DNA of 64,000 nt from Microbacterium sp. LWH13-1.2 (lineage in GTDB: Bacteria > Actinomycetota > Actinomycetes > Actinomycetales > Microbacteriaceae): positions 2,108,001 to 2,172,000 of the forward strand of contig NZ_CP151635.1 of assembly GCF_038397735.1 (NCBI RefSeq). The letters are read 5' to 3'. The position numbers and the translations under genes are program-made. The notes beneath the pieces were generated by a model. The model saw only the letters and a list, made by a program, of their open reading frames with translations, ran no database searches and had not been told where the DNA came from. Of the stretch, positions 44,107-52,323 are shown one piece after another; within the stretch, counting starts at the first letter, position 1, and the number at the start of each line of letters is the position of its first letter.

Positions 44107-44703
44107 ATGTCCCACGACGTCGAGCACGAGAAGCGCGCGCTGCGCGCGGAGCTCCGCGAACGCCGACAGCTGCTCAGCGACTCGCAGCGCGAGAACGCCG
44201 CAGCCGCGATCACGAAGCGTCTGGACGACCTCGTCGAGTCGCTCGGAGCGCGGTCCATCTCGTGCTTCCTCTCCACGACCACGGAACCGGGCACGCGCGA
44301 GTTCGTGACCGGCGCCGTGCGCCGCGGCATCCGCGTCCTCCTCCCTGTCACCCGCGCGGACGGCCTGCTCGACTGGGCTGTGGCGACCGACGACGACGAC
44401 GTCGCCGAAGGCCTCTTCGGGCTGCCGGAGCCGACCGGCGAGGTGCTCGGCCCGATCGCCGTCAACGACGTCGACCTGATGGTGATCCCCGCGGCGGCCG
44501 TCGACCGCACCGGGATGCGCATGGGCTGGGGCCGCGGCTATTTCGACAAGACGATCGGATCGATGGAGAAGTGCCCGCCGGTCTACGCGGTCATCTATGA
44601 TTCCGAGGTACTCGACTTCCTGCCGCGGGAGGTTCACGACCAGCCGGTCACCGGCGTCGTGACGCCCACGCAGACCCTTCTCCTGTCGCAGTCGCGACGC
44701 TGA
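44107..44703 (+). CDS. 5-formyltetrahydrofolate cyclo-ligase
   Basis: 198 residues. EKRALRAELRERRQLLSDSQ is the typical N-terminus; TTEPGTREFVTGAVRRGIRVLLPV and VIPAAAVDRTGMRMGWGRGYFDKTIG (ATP/folate-binding GxGxGYYD-like motif, here GRGYFD) are diagnostic. It converts 5-formyl-THF to 5,10-methenyl-THF using ATP. TAGACT (44094-44099) lies 7 nt before ATG 44107, and GGAGG also lies within the spacer. The fmdB and mscL genes follow closely in the usual actinobacterial order. Confidence 0.93.
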   Translation: MSHDVEHEKRALRAELRERRQLLSDSQRENAAAAITKRLDDLVESLGARSISCFLSTTTEPGTREFVTGAVRRGIRVLLPVTRADGLLDWAVATDDDDVAEGLFGLPEPTGEVLGPIAVNDVDLMVIPAAAVDRTGMRMGWGRGYFDKTIGSMEKCPPVYAVIYDSEVLDFLPREVHDQPVTGVVTPTQTLLLSQSRR

Positions 44704-44720
44704 CCCCCGCGAGGACCGCA

Positions 44721-44993
44721 ATGCCCACCTATGCCTATGCCTGCCGTTCCTGCGGCCACGCCTTCGACGCCGTGCAGAGCTTCTCCGACGACGCACTGAC
44801 CGTCTGCCCCGAGTGCGGTGGAGAGCTGCGCAAGCAGTACGGATCCATCGGCGTGACGTTCAACGGATCCGGCTTCTATCGCACCGACTCGCGGTCGGGC
44901 TCTGGCTCTTCGGCATCCGCCCCGGCATCATCGAAGTCGGAGCCGACGAAGAGCGCCACCCCGGCGCCCGCGTCGAGCACCGCTTCTTCCTGA
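44721..44993 (+). CDS. FmdB-family zinc-ribbon protein
   Basis: 90 residues. MPTYAYACRSCGHAFDAVQS and VCPECGGELRKQYG give the CxxC...CxxC zinc ribbon of FmdB proteins; SIGVTFNGSGFYRTDSR is the conserved middle. A Ser/Ala-rich tail ends it. Putative regulatory or DNA-binding role. The ribosome site GAGGA lies 7 nt before ATG 44721; co-transcribed with its neighbours. Confidence 0.92.
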   Translation: MPTYAYACRSCGHAFDAVQSFSDDALTVCPECGGELRKQYGSIGVTFNGSGFYRTDSRSGSGSSASAPASSKSEPTKSATPAPASSTASS

Positions 44994-45019
44994 CACACAA
45001 CGGACCTCCGGAGGTTCCC

Positions 45020-45442
45020 ATGCTCAAAGGTTTCAAGGACTTCATCCTCCGCGGCAACATCATCGACCTGGCTGTCGCGGTCGTCATCGGCACGGCGTTC
45101 ACGGCCATCGTCACCGCCGTCGTGAACAGCATCATCACCCCCCTCGTCGCCCTGTTCTTCCAGGCGGACGCCACCGGCGAGTTCGGCTGGACCGTCCAGA
45201 ACTTCTACGGCGACGACGTCACGTTCCCGATCGGCGACCTCATCTCGGCGATCATCAGCTTCCTCGCCGTCGCCGCGGTCGTCTACTTCGTGTTCGTCCT
45301 GCCGATGAACACGTTCAAGGCTCGGGTCGAGGCTCGCAAGGGCACCGCCGCAGAAGAGCCGGCCGAGGAGCCGGCCGCCGCGACCGAGGCCGAGCTGCTC
45401 GTCGAGATCCGCGACCTGCTCGCCCGCAACGCCCGCAGCTGA
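45020..45442 (+). CDS. mscL: Large-conductance mechanosensitive channel
   Basis: 140 residues. MLKGFKDFILRGNIIDLAVAVVIGTAFTAIV is the gating N-terminal helix and first membrane span of MscL; DLISAIISFLAVAAVVYFVFVLPMN is the second. The C-terminal helix (AELLVEIRDLLARN) forms the cytoplasmic bundle. It releases solutes on hypo-osmotic shock. GGAGG lies 6 nt before ATG 45020. A terminator hairpin follows. Confidence 0.97.
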   Translation: MLKGFKDFILRGNIIDLAVAVVIGTAFTAIVTAVVNSIITPLVALFFQADATGEFGWTVQNFYGDDVTFPIGDLISAIISFLAVAAVVYFVFVLPMNTFKARVEARKGTAAEEPAEEPAAATEAELLVEIRDLLARNARS

Positions 45443-45459
45443 CGCTCACCGCATTCCGC

Positions 45460-45496
45460 ACGATGCGCGCGGTCCCGTCGGGGCCGTGCGCATCGT
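45460..45496. terminator. Bidirectional terminator hairpin between mscL and a convergent small gene
   Basis: A 13-nt arm (45460-45472, ACGATGCGCGCGG) pairs with 45484-45496 (CCGTGCGCATCGT) with one G-U pair, 11-nt loop, then CGTTT on the plus strand. Confidence 0.8.
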
Positions 45497-45506
45497 CGTT
45501 TCCGCC

Positions 45507-45719
45507 TCAGTAGTGCGGCGGGACGTCCTGCATCAGCTGGTCGTCGTTGGGGCCCTTGGGCCCTTTCGGCCCGCGCGGGGCGGATGCGCTCGGCTTCTGA
45601 GACGCCGCCGACTCCGGGTCGGTGTCGGTTCCGGCCACCGGCGTCAGCCGCGCGCGGCGAGATCCCGGAACCCGCACGACCTTCTGCCGCGGAGCACTCG
45701 GGTCGGGCTGATCAGTCAT
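45507..45719 (-). CDS. Small basic protein of unknown function
   Basis: 70 residues. The central KVVRVPGSRRARLTPVAGTD is basic and looks conserved; the rest is polar, Pro/Ser-rich and probably disordered. Its ATG overlaps the stop of the 1239-residue helicase-like gene by 8 nt, so translation is coupled and the two proteins are probably functionally linked. Family not recognised. Confidence 0.65.
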   Translation of the reverse strand: MTDQPDPSAPRQKVVRVPGSRRARLTPVAGTDTDPESAASQKPSASAPRGPKGPKGPNDDQLMQDVPPHY

Positions 45720-48700
45720 TCTGCGGATCGATCAGATCGATCGGCTGCGTGTCGTTCTCGGCCCGGACGGCGGATGCCGAGATGCCGAGGACCTCGGCGA
45801 TGCGGGCGGCCGCGGTCACGGGATCGCTGTAGAGATCGAAGGCATGCACCCGGACGTAATGCCAGCCGAGGCGGCGCAGCACGTGCGGGCGCAGGCGCAG
45901 CGTCTCCCGCAGGGACTCTCCTCGCGACTCGGGGTCGGATTCGATCACGACGGCCTTGCCCTTGTGCTGGGCGACGAGCGGCAGGAGACCGCGGTAATCG
46001 ACGTCCACGGCCGCACCCAGGCGGCGCAGCTCGCGCGCGAGGGCGAGGGTGAGCGGATCGGCGAGATCCTCGAGGCGCGCCTCGCGCCCCCGGGAGGCCA
46101 GGCCGCCGAGGATCGACATCAGCGTGGCCGCGCCGAACTCGAGGCGTCCGTCGTCGAACGAAGAGGGTCTGATCGACGAGACGATGACCATCGAGCGGCG
46201 CGCCCTGGTCATGCCGACCGTGAGCAGTCGCTCGCCGTCCGGCGTCGACAGGTCGCCGAAGTCGCTGAGGACCCGGCCGTGCTTGGTGAGACCGAATCCG
46301 AGCGAGAAGATCACGCGGTCACGGCTCTCGGCCACGGATTCCTCGAGCGTCAGCACCGCGAACGGCTCGGCCGTGTCGCGCCCGACGAAGTCGGCGACGT
46401 CGGAACGGCCGGCGAACGCGGAGGTGACTGCGGCGCGCACGCGCTCGGCGTGACGTCTGCTGGCCGTGACGACCATGAGCGACTCGTCCGGACGGTGCAC
46501 GGCATGCTCGACGACCAGGGTGACGACACGGGCGACCTCGGCGTCCGGGCTCTCCACGGCTCCCGAGACGGGGTCGGGCGCTCCGGTTCCCCCCTCGACG
46601 TAGTCGACGGCGAGGCTGCCTCGGCCCAGGTACGATCCGGCCCACGGCAGGGAGACGATCTCTCCGCCGTAGAACGCGTCGTTGATGAGTTCGGCGAGAT
46701 CCTCACCGCCGGCGCGATAGCTGCGCGTGAGCGTCATCACCGGGAGCAGCTCCGACAGCCGCTCGAACACCGAGACCGTGTCGAAGGGAACCTCGTGCTC
46801 CCACTCGGCGCCGGGGTCGACGGCGACGTGGAACGGGGTGGGGAGCTGCGTGACAGGGTCGCCGAATGCCACGATCTGGCGCGCACGGCGGATGGCGGGA
46901 GCCGCCTCCGCGAGGTTGATCGCGGCCGCATCCACGAGGAGCACCGCGTCGAACTCGACCGAATCGGGGATGTGCGGCACGAGATAGGGCGACGAGATCC
47001 AGACGGGCGCCAGCACGTCGACGAGGGTGGGCGCGGCGCTGACGATCTCGGCGGTCGTCGTCGCCGGCTGCTTCAGCGCGCGGCGTAGGTTCTGCGACTC
47101 CTGCGGCTCGTCGACGATCGCGATCTTCCACTGATTCGCGAGCTGCCAGGCGAGCAGGGGGCCCGCCATAGCCGCGTGCGCCTCGTCGACGAGACGGAAG
47201 TCGCGCTCGAGGCGGTCGACCACGGCCGTGTTCGCACCCAGAAGGGCACGGTCGTCCTGCAGGGCGCGCTCGAGCAGCGTCTGCCACCAGGCGAACTCCA
47301 GCTCGTCGCCCACGCGGGCCTCGGAGACGTGGCGCACGGAGAGTTCCGCGAGCAGAGGCTCGAGCCCCAGCTCGGCGAGGCGGTCGCGCAGCTGTGCGCG
47401 CTCGACGAGGTTGTCGAAGACGTCGGACTTGGCGGCGAGGCCTGCCAGAGTGCGCACGAGTCGCTCGACGGGCAGGGTCGAGAGCGGCTCCCTACGACCG
47501 AGAGCGACATCGAGCTCGGCGAGCTCCGCCGTCACCCGCTGCCAGGAGGCGTAGACGTCGGCGAGCCCGAGCGGCACCTCCGGTGCGACGCCCGCCTCGA
47601 CACAGCGCTGCCACTGCGTGCGCTGCGCCTGGATGCGGAGCAGCGACTCGTGCATCTCGGTGACGTGCACGCCCGGGCGGACATACTCCTTGGCGAGACG
47701 ACGAAGTCGTCGCCGGTTGGCACCCGACATGTTGGGCGCGTCGCGTCGGGAGCCGTGCGCCTGGATCAGCTCGCCCAGCGGCCGCTCGAACACGGTCGGA
47801 CTGAAGCGATCGAGGGAGTCGCGGATGCCCTGCAGAAGTCGCAGGTACTCGCCGAGCTCGTCGATGGTCGAGAACGGTCGCATGTGCGTCTGCGCGATGA
47901 GGGCGTAGCCGCGCTCGAGCAGCGCCGGGACGCTGTCGGAGTGCAGTCGTCCGGCGAGCTGATGAGCGGACTTCGCGGCCTCGGTGCTCGAGAACGTGAC
48001 CCCATACCAGGGCGAGTCGTTCGGGCCGAAGCGGAACTCGCCGAGACGGGCCGCGTACGCGAGGGCCGCCGCTGCCGAGGAGCGGTCGTCGGCCAGGCGG
48101 CGCAGGGTCTCGATACTCAGCCGCGCACTGGTCGACGGCGGCGTGGGCAGCGACGCGAGTCGGGTGAGATGACGCGTGGCGTCGAGGACCGACGATGTGG
48201 TTCCCGCGACGGGAGACGTGAGCGCCTGACGATAGTCGCGCAGCACGGTGCGCAGCCGCACCAGCGCGTCGTCGACGTCGCTCACCTTCGGGGCTGTGGC
48301 CTTCTCGTTGCGTCCGATCGCACGCACGAGGTCGCGGCGGACGCTGGCCGGCGACACGGCCAGGCTGTCGAGTCCGATGCCCGCCAGACGATGCCGCACC
48401 CCGTCGAGCGTCGAACGCCTCGCCGACACGACGAGCACGCGCTTGCCGTTGCGCACCAGTTCTCCGAGTGCGTTGATGACGGTCTGCGTGCCACCCGTGC
48501 CGGGAAGCGTCGCGACGGTGAGCGAGTGTCCGGCCGCGATCTTGGCGAGCAGCGCCTCCTGCTCGGCGTCCGCGTCCAACAGGAGGTTGTCGGATGCCGG
48601 CGCGCGGTCGTCCGGGCCGGTGTGGTGCGGGTCGGGCCGGCGCGCCGAGACCTGCTCGCGGTCGCCGACGTGCCCGGCGAGCGCGTTGAGCACGATGTGG

Positions 48701-49431
48701 TCGAGGCTGCCGCCGTCGCGCGCCATCGCACCGCCCACGTCCGCGAAGGTCGAGACGACGAGCCTGGGCAGCACGGTGAAGGTGTCGATCGATCGGGTGG
48801 TCGCTCGGAGGCTGTCGATCACGGGCTGCGGCTTGAAGATGCCGCCGTCGTAAGCGAGGGACGCGAGCGCCGCGGCATCGATCGTGATGCCGAAGTGCTC
48901 GCGGGCGATGCGCACCAGCTCGGGGTTGACCTCGAAGGCGCCCTGCAGCTTGAGCTCGAAGTCGGTGTGGTGGCGACGGATCGCGAGAGGGCGGAGCAGC
49001 ACGGGAGCTGCGAAGTCAGCGCCGCCGATGCGCCATCCTGCGACGCCGACGGCGAGATGCACCGCCTCGATGCCGCGAACCGTGCGGAGCTCGGTGTTCT
49101 TCGCCGTGATCCGCTCGGCCGCGAGCCGAGCGGTCCGAAGCCCGACCTCGTCGCGGAAGAGGTTCGACAGGAGTGTCGATTTCCCGGTGATGAACTGGGG
49201 GAGGCTGCCCGGGTGCGCCTTGGAGATGTCGATGCCCGATTCGACGGTGTCTCGGAACGTCACGAGGGGCGACAAGCCACCGAGGTCGGCGGCTTCGGCA
49301 CGCAGACGTGTGCGCTCGGCCTCCGCGGCGTGGGCGATCCCGAAGCCGACGACGGGCTCGGGCGGCGCACTCAGGGTCGCTGAGGCATCGGTCGCTGCAT
49401 CGTCCGCAGCCTTGCCTTCACGTCGCCACAC
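45712..49431 (-). CDS. Large SF1-helicase/DUF4011-like protein with degenerate catalytic motifs and C-terminal MTES_1575-like nuclease fold
   Basis: 1239 residues from GTG 49431 (TAGGGT at 49439-49444, 7 nt upstream). The N-terminal part (LVTFRDTVESGIDISKAHPG through GIEAVHLAVGVAGWRIGG) is DUF4011-like. The helicase core is recognisable, but altered: the P-loop reads LPGTGGTQT (309-317), Gly314 replacing the catalytic Lys; Walker B reads FDAVLLVDAAAI (827-838), Ala835 replacing Glu. Motif III-like IVAFGDPVTQLP, SYRAGGEDLAELINDAFYGG and motif VI VGMTRARRSMVIVSS remain. The last 110 residues (GKAVVIESDPES, LRRLGWHYVRVHAFDL) match the Vsr-like restriction-endonuclease-type domain with one acidic site apparently lost. 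Probably a non-ATP-hydrolysing, DNA-related protein; role unknown. Confidence 0.78.
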   Translation of the reverse strand: MWRREGKAADDAATDASATLSAPPEPVVGFGIAHAAEAERTRLRAEAADLGGLSPLVTFRDTVESGIDISKAHPGSLPQFITGKSTLLSNLFRDEVGLRTARLAAERITAKNTELRTVRGIEAVHLAVGVAGWRIGGADFAAPVLLRPLAIRRHHTDFELKLQGAFEVNPELVRIAREHFGITIDAAALASLAYDGGIFKPQPVIDSLRATTRSIDTFTVLPRLVVSTFADVGGAMARDGGSLDHIVLNALAGHVGDREQVSARRPDPHHTGPDDRAPASDNLLLDADAEQEALLAKIAAGHSLTVATLPGTGGTQTVINALGELVRNGKRVLVVSARRSTLDGVRHRLAGIGLDSLAVSPASVRRDLVRAIGRNEKATAPKVSDVDDALVRLRTVLRDYRQALTSPVAGTTSSVLDATRHLTRLASLPTPPSTSARLSIETLRRLADDRSSAAAALAYAARLGEFRFGPNDSPWYGVTFSSTEAAKSAHQLAGRLHSDSVPALLERGYALIAQTHMRPFSTIDELGEYLRLLQGIRDSLDRFSPTVFERPLGELIQAHGSRRDAPNMSGANRRRLRRLAKEYVRPGVHVTEMHESLLRIQAQRTQWQRCVEAGVAPEVPLGLADVYASWQRVTAELAELDVALGRREPLSTLPVERLVRTLAGLAAKSDVFDNLVERAQLRDRLAELGLEPLLAELSVRHVSEARVGDELEFAWWQTLLERALQDDRALLGANTAVVDRLERDFRLVDEAHAAMAGPLLAWQLANQWKIAIVDEPQESQNLRRALKQPATTTAEIVSAAPTLVDVLAPVWISSPYLVPHIPDSVEFDAVLLVDAAAINLAEAAPAIRRARQIVAFGDPVTQLPTPFHVAVDPGAEWEHEVPFDTVSVFERLSELLPVMTLTRSYRAGGEDLAELINDAFYGGEIVSLPWAGSYLGRGSLAVDYVEGGTGAPDPVSGAVESPDAEVARVVTLVVEHAVHRPDESLMVVTASRRHAERVRAAVTSAFAGRSDVADFVGRDTAEPFAVLTLEESVAESRDRVIFSLGFGLTKHGRVLSDFGDLSTPDGERLLTVGMTRARRSMVIVSSIRPSSFDDGRLEFGAATLMSILGGLASRGREARLEDLADPLTLALARELRRLGAAVDVDYRGLLPLVAQHKGKAVVIESDPESRGESLRETLRLRPHVLRRLGWHYVRVHAFDLYSDPVTAAARIAEVLGISASAVRAENDTQPIDLIDPQND

Positions 49432-49630
49432 ACCTCACACCCTAAGCGCGCCTCGCCGAGACGGCGGTATCCCGGGCGGGTTTCACCGTATTTCCGCCCC
49501 TCGGAAGGCAGTCGGAGGCACACGGATGCTCGGAGGACTGCTCCTGCACGGCCGGGATGGGTCGGCGGCCTCTCCCCCGGCACCGTGATCGCGCATGTCG
49601 ACGGGCGGCCCCGGAGGTCAGTATGGAGGC

Positions 49631-50146
49631 ATGACCTTCCGCTACGACTTCGCACCGACCCCCTTCGGAGACGCCCTCGCCGTGTTCTCCGACGAGGGGA
49701 TCGTCCGATTCGACCTCTCGGAATCCGACGACCCGTCCGTCCCCTGGCTCCTCGAGAACGTCTCCGGCCAGCTGCACTCCGTCCCCGAGCCCGACCCCGG
49801 CGCCGCCGACGAGCTCGCGCACCTCCTCGACGACTACTTCGACGGTGCTGCGGTGCGCTTCGACGAGCATCTGCGGTTCGACTGGCGCCTCAGCACCGGT
49901 TTCGCCCGCGCCGCCTTGCAGACGATCAGCACGATCGAATGGGGGCAGACGCTCAGCTACGGAGAAGTCGCGGTGCTCGCCGGTCGCCCCGGAGCCGCGC
50001 GCGCGGTCGGCACGGCCTGCAGACTCACGCCGTTCTCCGTCATCGTTCCGGTGCACCGCGTGGTGCGGTCCGACGGAACTGCCGGACAATACGGTGCGCA
50101 TCCCGAGCGCAAGAGGTTCCTGCTCGACCTCGAGTCGCACGGCTGA
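49631..50146 (+). CDS. Alkyltransferase-like protein (Ogt/MGMT fold with Cys replaced by Val)
   Basis: 171 residues, the full two-domain length of O6-alkylguanine-DNA alkyltransferase. WGQTLSYGEVAVLAGRPGAARAVG contains the DNA-binding helix and Arg finger. The active-site motif, normally PCHRV, reads PVHRV: codon 141 is GTG (50051-50053), Val. VVRSDGTAGQYGAHPERKRFLLDLE completes the domain. Without the Cys it cannot accept alkyl groups. It may act like ATL proteins, which bind alkylated guanine and recruit nucleotide excision repair. ATG 49631 has CAGTAT 6 nt upstream; ATG 49595 is a less likely longer start. Confidence 0.85.
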   Translation: MTFRYDFAPTPFGDALAVFSDEGIVRFDLSESDDPSVPWLLENVSGQLHSVPEPDPGAADELAHLLDDYFDGAAVRFDEHLRFDWRLSTGFARAALQTISTIEWGQTLSYGEVAVLAGRPGAARAVGTACRLTPFSVIVPVHRVVRSDGTAGQYGAHPERKRFLLDLESHG

Positions 50147-50155
50147 CGACAGACG

Positions 50156-50192
50156 ACGTGGACCCCGACGAGTAGGCCGCCGGGGTCCACGT
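50156..50192. terminator. Bidirectional terminator hairpin
   Basis: ACGTGGACCCCG (50156-50167) pairs perfectly with CGGGGTCCACGT (50181-50192) around a 13-nt loop, between the convergent alkyltransferase-like and symporter genes. Confidence 0.85.
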
Positions 50193-50232
50193 GCTCTTCA
50201 CCGCCGGTGGCGGCGTCTGCGCACTGCGTCGC

Positions 50233-51870
50233 TCAATGATCCGTCGCCTTCTCGGCACCGAACCCGGTGAGAGAGCGCACCTCCATCTCGGCGGCGAGTG
50301 CCGGAGACTCCTTCTGCCGACTCGTGATCGTGCCGAGCCAGCCGAGGAAGAACCCGAGCGGTATCGAGACGATTCCGGGGTTGTTCATCGGCCAGAGCAC
50401 GATGTCGATGCCGGGGATCATCGAGGTGGGCGACCCCGAGAACACCGGCGACAGCACGATCAGGATGATCGCCGCCGCGAGCCCGCCGTACATGCTCCAC
50501 ACCGCGCCTCGGGTGTTGAAGCGACGCCAGAACAGCGAGTAGAGGATCGTGGGCAGATTCGCGGATGCGGCGACGGCGAACGCCAGCGCCACGAGGAAGG
50601 CGATGTTCTGCCCCTGTGCGCCGATGCCGCCGACGATGGCCAGGATGCCGATCACGACCACCGTGCGTCGTGCGACCCGCACCTCGCCGTTCGGGTCGGG
50701 CTCCACGGCGTTGCCGGCCGCATCCTTCCTGCCCTTCTGGATCACGTTCGCGTAGATGTCATGCGCGAACGACGCTGCTGCCGTGATCGTGAGCCCCGCG
50801 ACGACGGCGAGGATCGTCGCGAAGGCGACAGCCGAGATGAACCCCAGCAGCACAGGACCGCCGAGGTACAGCGCGAGGAGGGGAGCCGCGGAGTTCGGTC
50901 CGCCGGGAGCCGCCGCGATGACGTCCGCCCCCACGAGAGCGCCGGCGCCGTACCCGAGCACGAGCGTCAGCAGGTAGAAGCCGCCGATGAGCCAGATGGC
51001 CCAGACCACCGAGCGGCGGGCCTCCTTCGCCGTCGGAACCGTGTAGAAGCGCATCAGCACGTGCGGGAGTCCGGCGGTTCCGAGCACGAGCGCCATGCCC
51101 AGCGACAGGAAGTCCCAGGGGTTCGCACCGTACTGCAGGCCCGGCCCCAGGATCGCATCGCCCTTGTCGGAGTTGGCGACGGCCGCCTCGAGCAGCGTGT
51201 TCAGGCTGAACCCGTTGATCGCGAGCACCCAGATCGTCATCGCGATGGCGCCCCCGATGAGCAGGAACGCCTTCACGATCTGCACCCAGGTGGTGCCCTT
51301 CATGCCGCCGATGAGCACGTAGACGATCATCAGCACACCGACGACTGCGATCACGATCGACTGGCCGATCCTCCCGTCGATGCCGAGCAGCAGAGACACC
51401 AGACCACCGGCGCCCGCCATCTGCGCAAGCAGATAGAAGAAGCAGACGGCGAGTGTGGTGATCGCCGCCGCCATCCGCACGGGGCGCTGCTTGAGCCGGA
51501 ACGACAGCACGTCGGCCATCGTGAACTTGCCCGTGTTGCGCATCATCTCGGCGACGAGCAGCAGCGCCACCAGCCAGGCGACGAGGAATCCGATCGAATA
51601 GAGGAAGCCGTCGTAGCCGTTGATCGCGATCGCGCCGCAGATTCCGAGGAACGACGCGGCGGACAGGTAGTCTCCCGCGATCGCGAACCCGTTCTGGGGG
51701 CCGGTGAACGAACGCCCTGCCGCATAGTAGTCGGCAGCCGTCTTGTTGTTGCGGCTGGCCCGGATCACGATGAAGAGCGTCACCGCGACGAATGCCGCGA
51801 ATATCGAGATGTTGAGGACGGGATTGCTTTCAACGGTCGGCTGTTCGGTCGCCGCGTGAAGCAGGTTCAT
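50233..51870 (-). CDS. Sodium/monocarboxylate (acetate) symporter, ActP/MctC-like
   Basis: 545 residues with about 13 membrane helices. AADYYAAGRSFTGPQNGFAIAGDYLSAASFLGICG is the SSS-family sodium-site helix in the ActP subgroup; GTAGLPHVLMRFYTVPTAKEARRSV and the long C-terminal helices also fit ActP/MctC. It imports acetate, pyruvate or propionate with a cation. ATG 51870 overlaps the DUF485 gene by 4 nt. Divergent from a RamA-like regulator, as expected for carboxylate uptake genes. Confidence 0.92.
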   Translation of the reverse strand: MNLLHAATEQPTVESNPVLNISIFAAFVAVTLFIVIRASRNNKTAADYYAAGRSFTGPQNGFAIAGDYLSAASFLGICGAIAINGYDGFLYSIGFLVAWLVALLLVAEMMRNTGKFTMADVLSFRLKQRPVRMAAAITTLAVCFFYLLAQMAGAGGLVSLLLGIDGRIGQSIVIAVVGVLMIVYVLIGGMKGTTWVQIVKAFLLIGGAIAMTIWVLAINGFSLNTLLEAAVANSDKGDAILGPGLQYGANPWDFLSLGMALVLGTAGLPHVLMRFYTVPTAKEARRSVVWAIWLIGGFYLLTLVLGYGAGALVGADVIAAAPGGPNSAAPLLALYLGGPVLLGFISAVAFATILAVVAGLTITAAASFAHDIYANVIQKGRKDAAGNAVEPDPNGEVRVARRTVVVIGILAIVGGIGAQGQNIAFLVALAFAVAASANLPTILYSLFWRRFNTRGAVWSMYGGLAAAIILIVLSPVFSGSPTSMIPGIDIVLWPMNNPGIVSIPLGFFLGWLGTITSRQKESPALAAEMEVRSLTGFGAEKATDH

Positions 51871-52214
51871 GCGCCGGCCTCCGCCTTCTCGAGCTCTTCA
51901 CGGACTTCCGTGGCGATCGGATCGAGCTTGCTATTGGCGAAGGCGACGTATCCCATCGTGATCGCGAAGGTCGTCACGAATTGGCCGAGTCCCATCAGGA
52001 GCCCGACGGTGATATCGCCCCACACCCGCTGCGACATGAAGTCCGTTGCGAATGCCGCAAGCAGGACATAGACGAAATACCAGATGAGGAAGAATGCCGC
52101 GAGCGGGAAGATGAACGAACGCTGTGTCTTCTTCAGCTCGCGGAAACGTGGCGATTCCTCGACGGCGATATAGTCGATCGCTCCCGCCGGATCGGCCGTT
52201 GGATGGTCGGTCAT
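51867..52214 (-). CDS. DUF485 membrane protein (symporter partner)
   Basis: 115 residues. FRELKKTQRSFIFPLAAFFLIWYFVYVLLAAF and VGLLMGLGQFVTTFAITMGYVAFA are the two helices of DUF485 (YjcH-like), nearly always encoded with ActP/MctC symporters. AAGGAGG lies 4-5 nt before ATG 52214. It probably aids assembly or activity of the symporter. Confidence 0.93.
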   Translation of the reverse strand: MTDHPTADPAGAIDYIAVEESPRFRELKKTQRSFIFPLAAFFLIWYFVYVLLAAFATDFMSQRVWGDITVGLLMGLGQFVTTFAITMGYVAFANSKLDPIATEVREELEKAEAGA

Positions 52215-52323
52215 GGGGCCTCCTTGCCTCATGGTCTACGGCTCGCCCTCATCTGCCGGGCGAATGGTAGGGTCGACGCTACGAAACGGGGAACAGCGCC
52301 GTCACCCCCGAAAGTAGGTAGTC

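Noticed and set aside
47176..49383. A 735-codon frame antisense to the helicase-like gene
   Set aside because: Charged, repetitive composition and no start signal or motif; the opposite strand has a recognisable helicase fold and a TANNNT-supported start.
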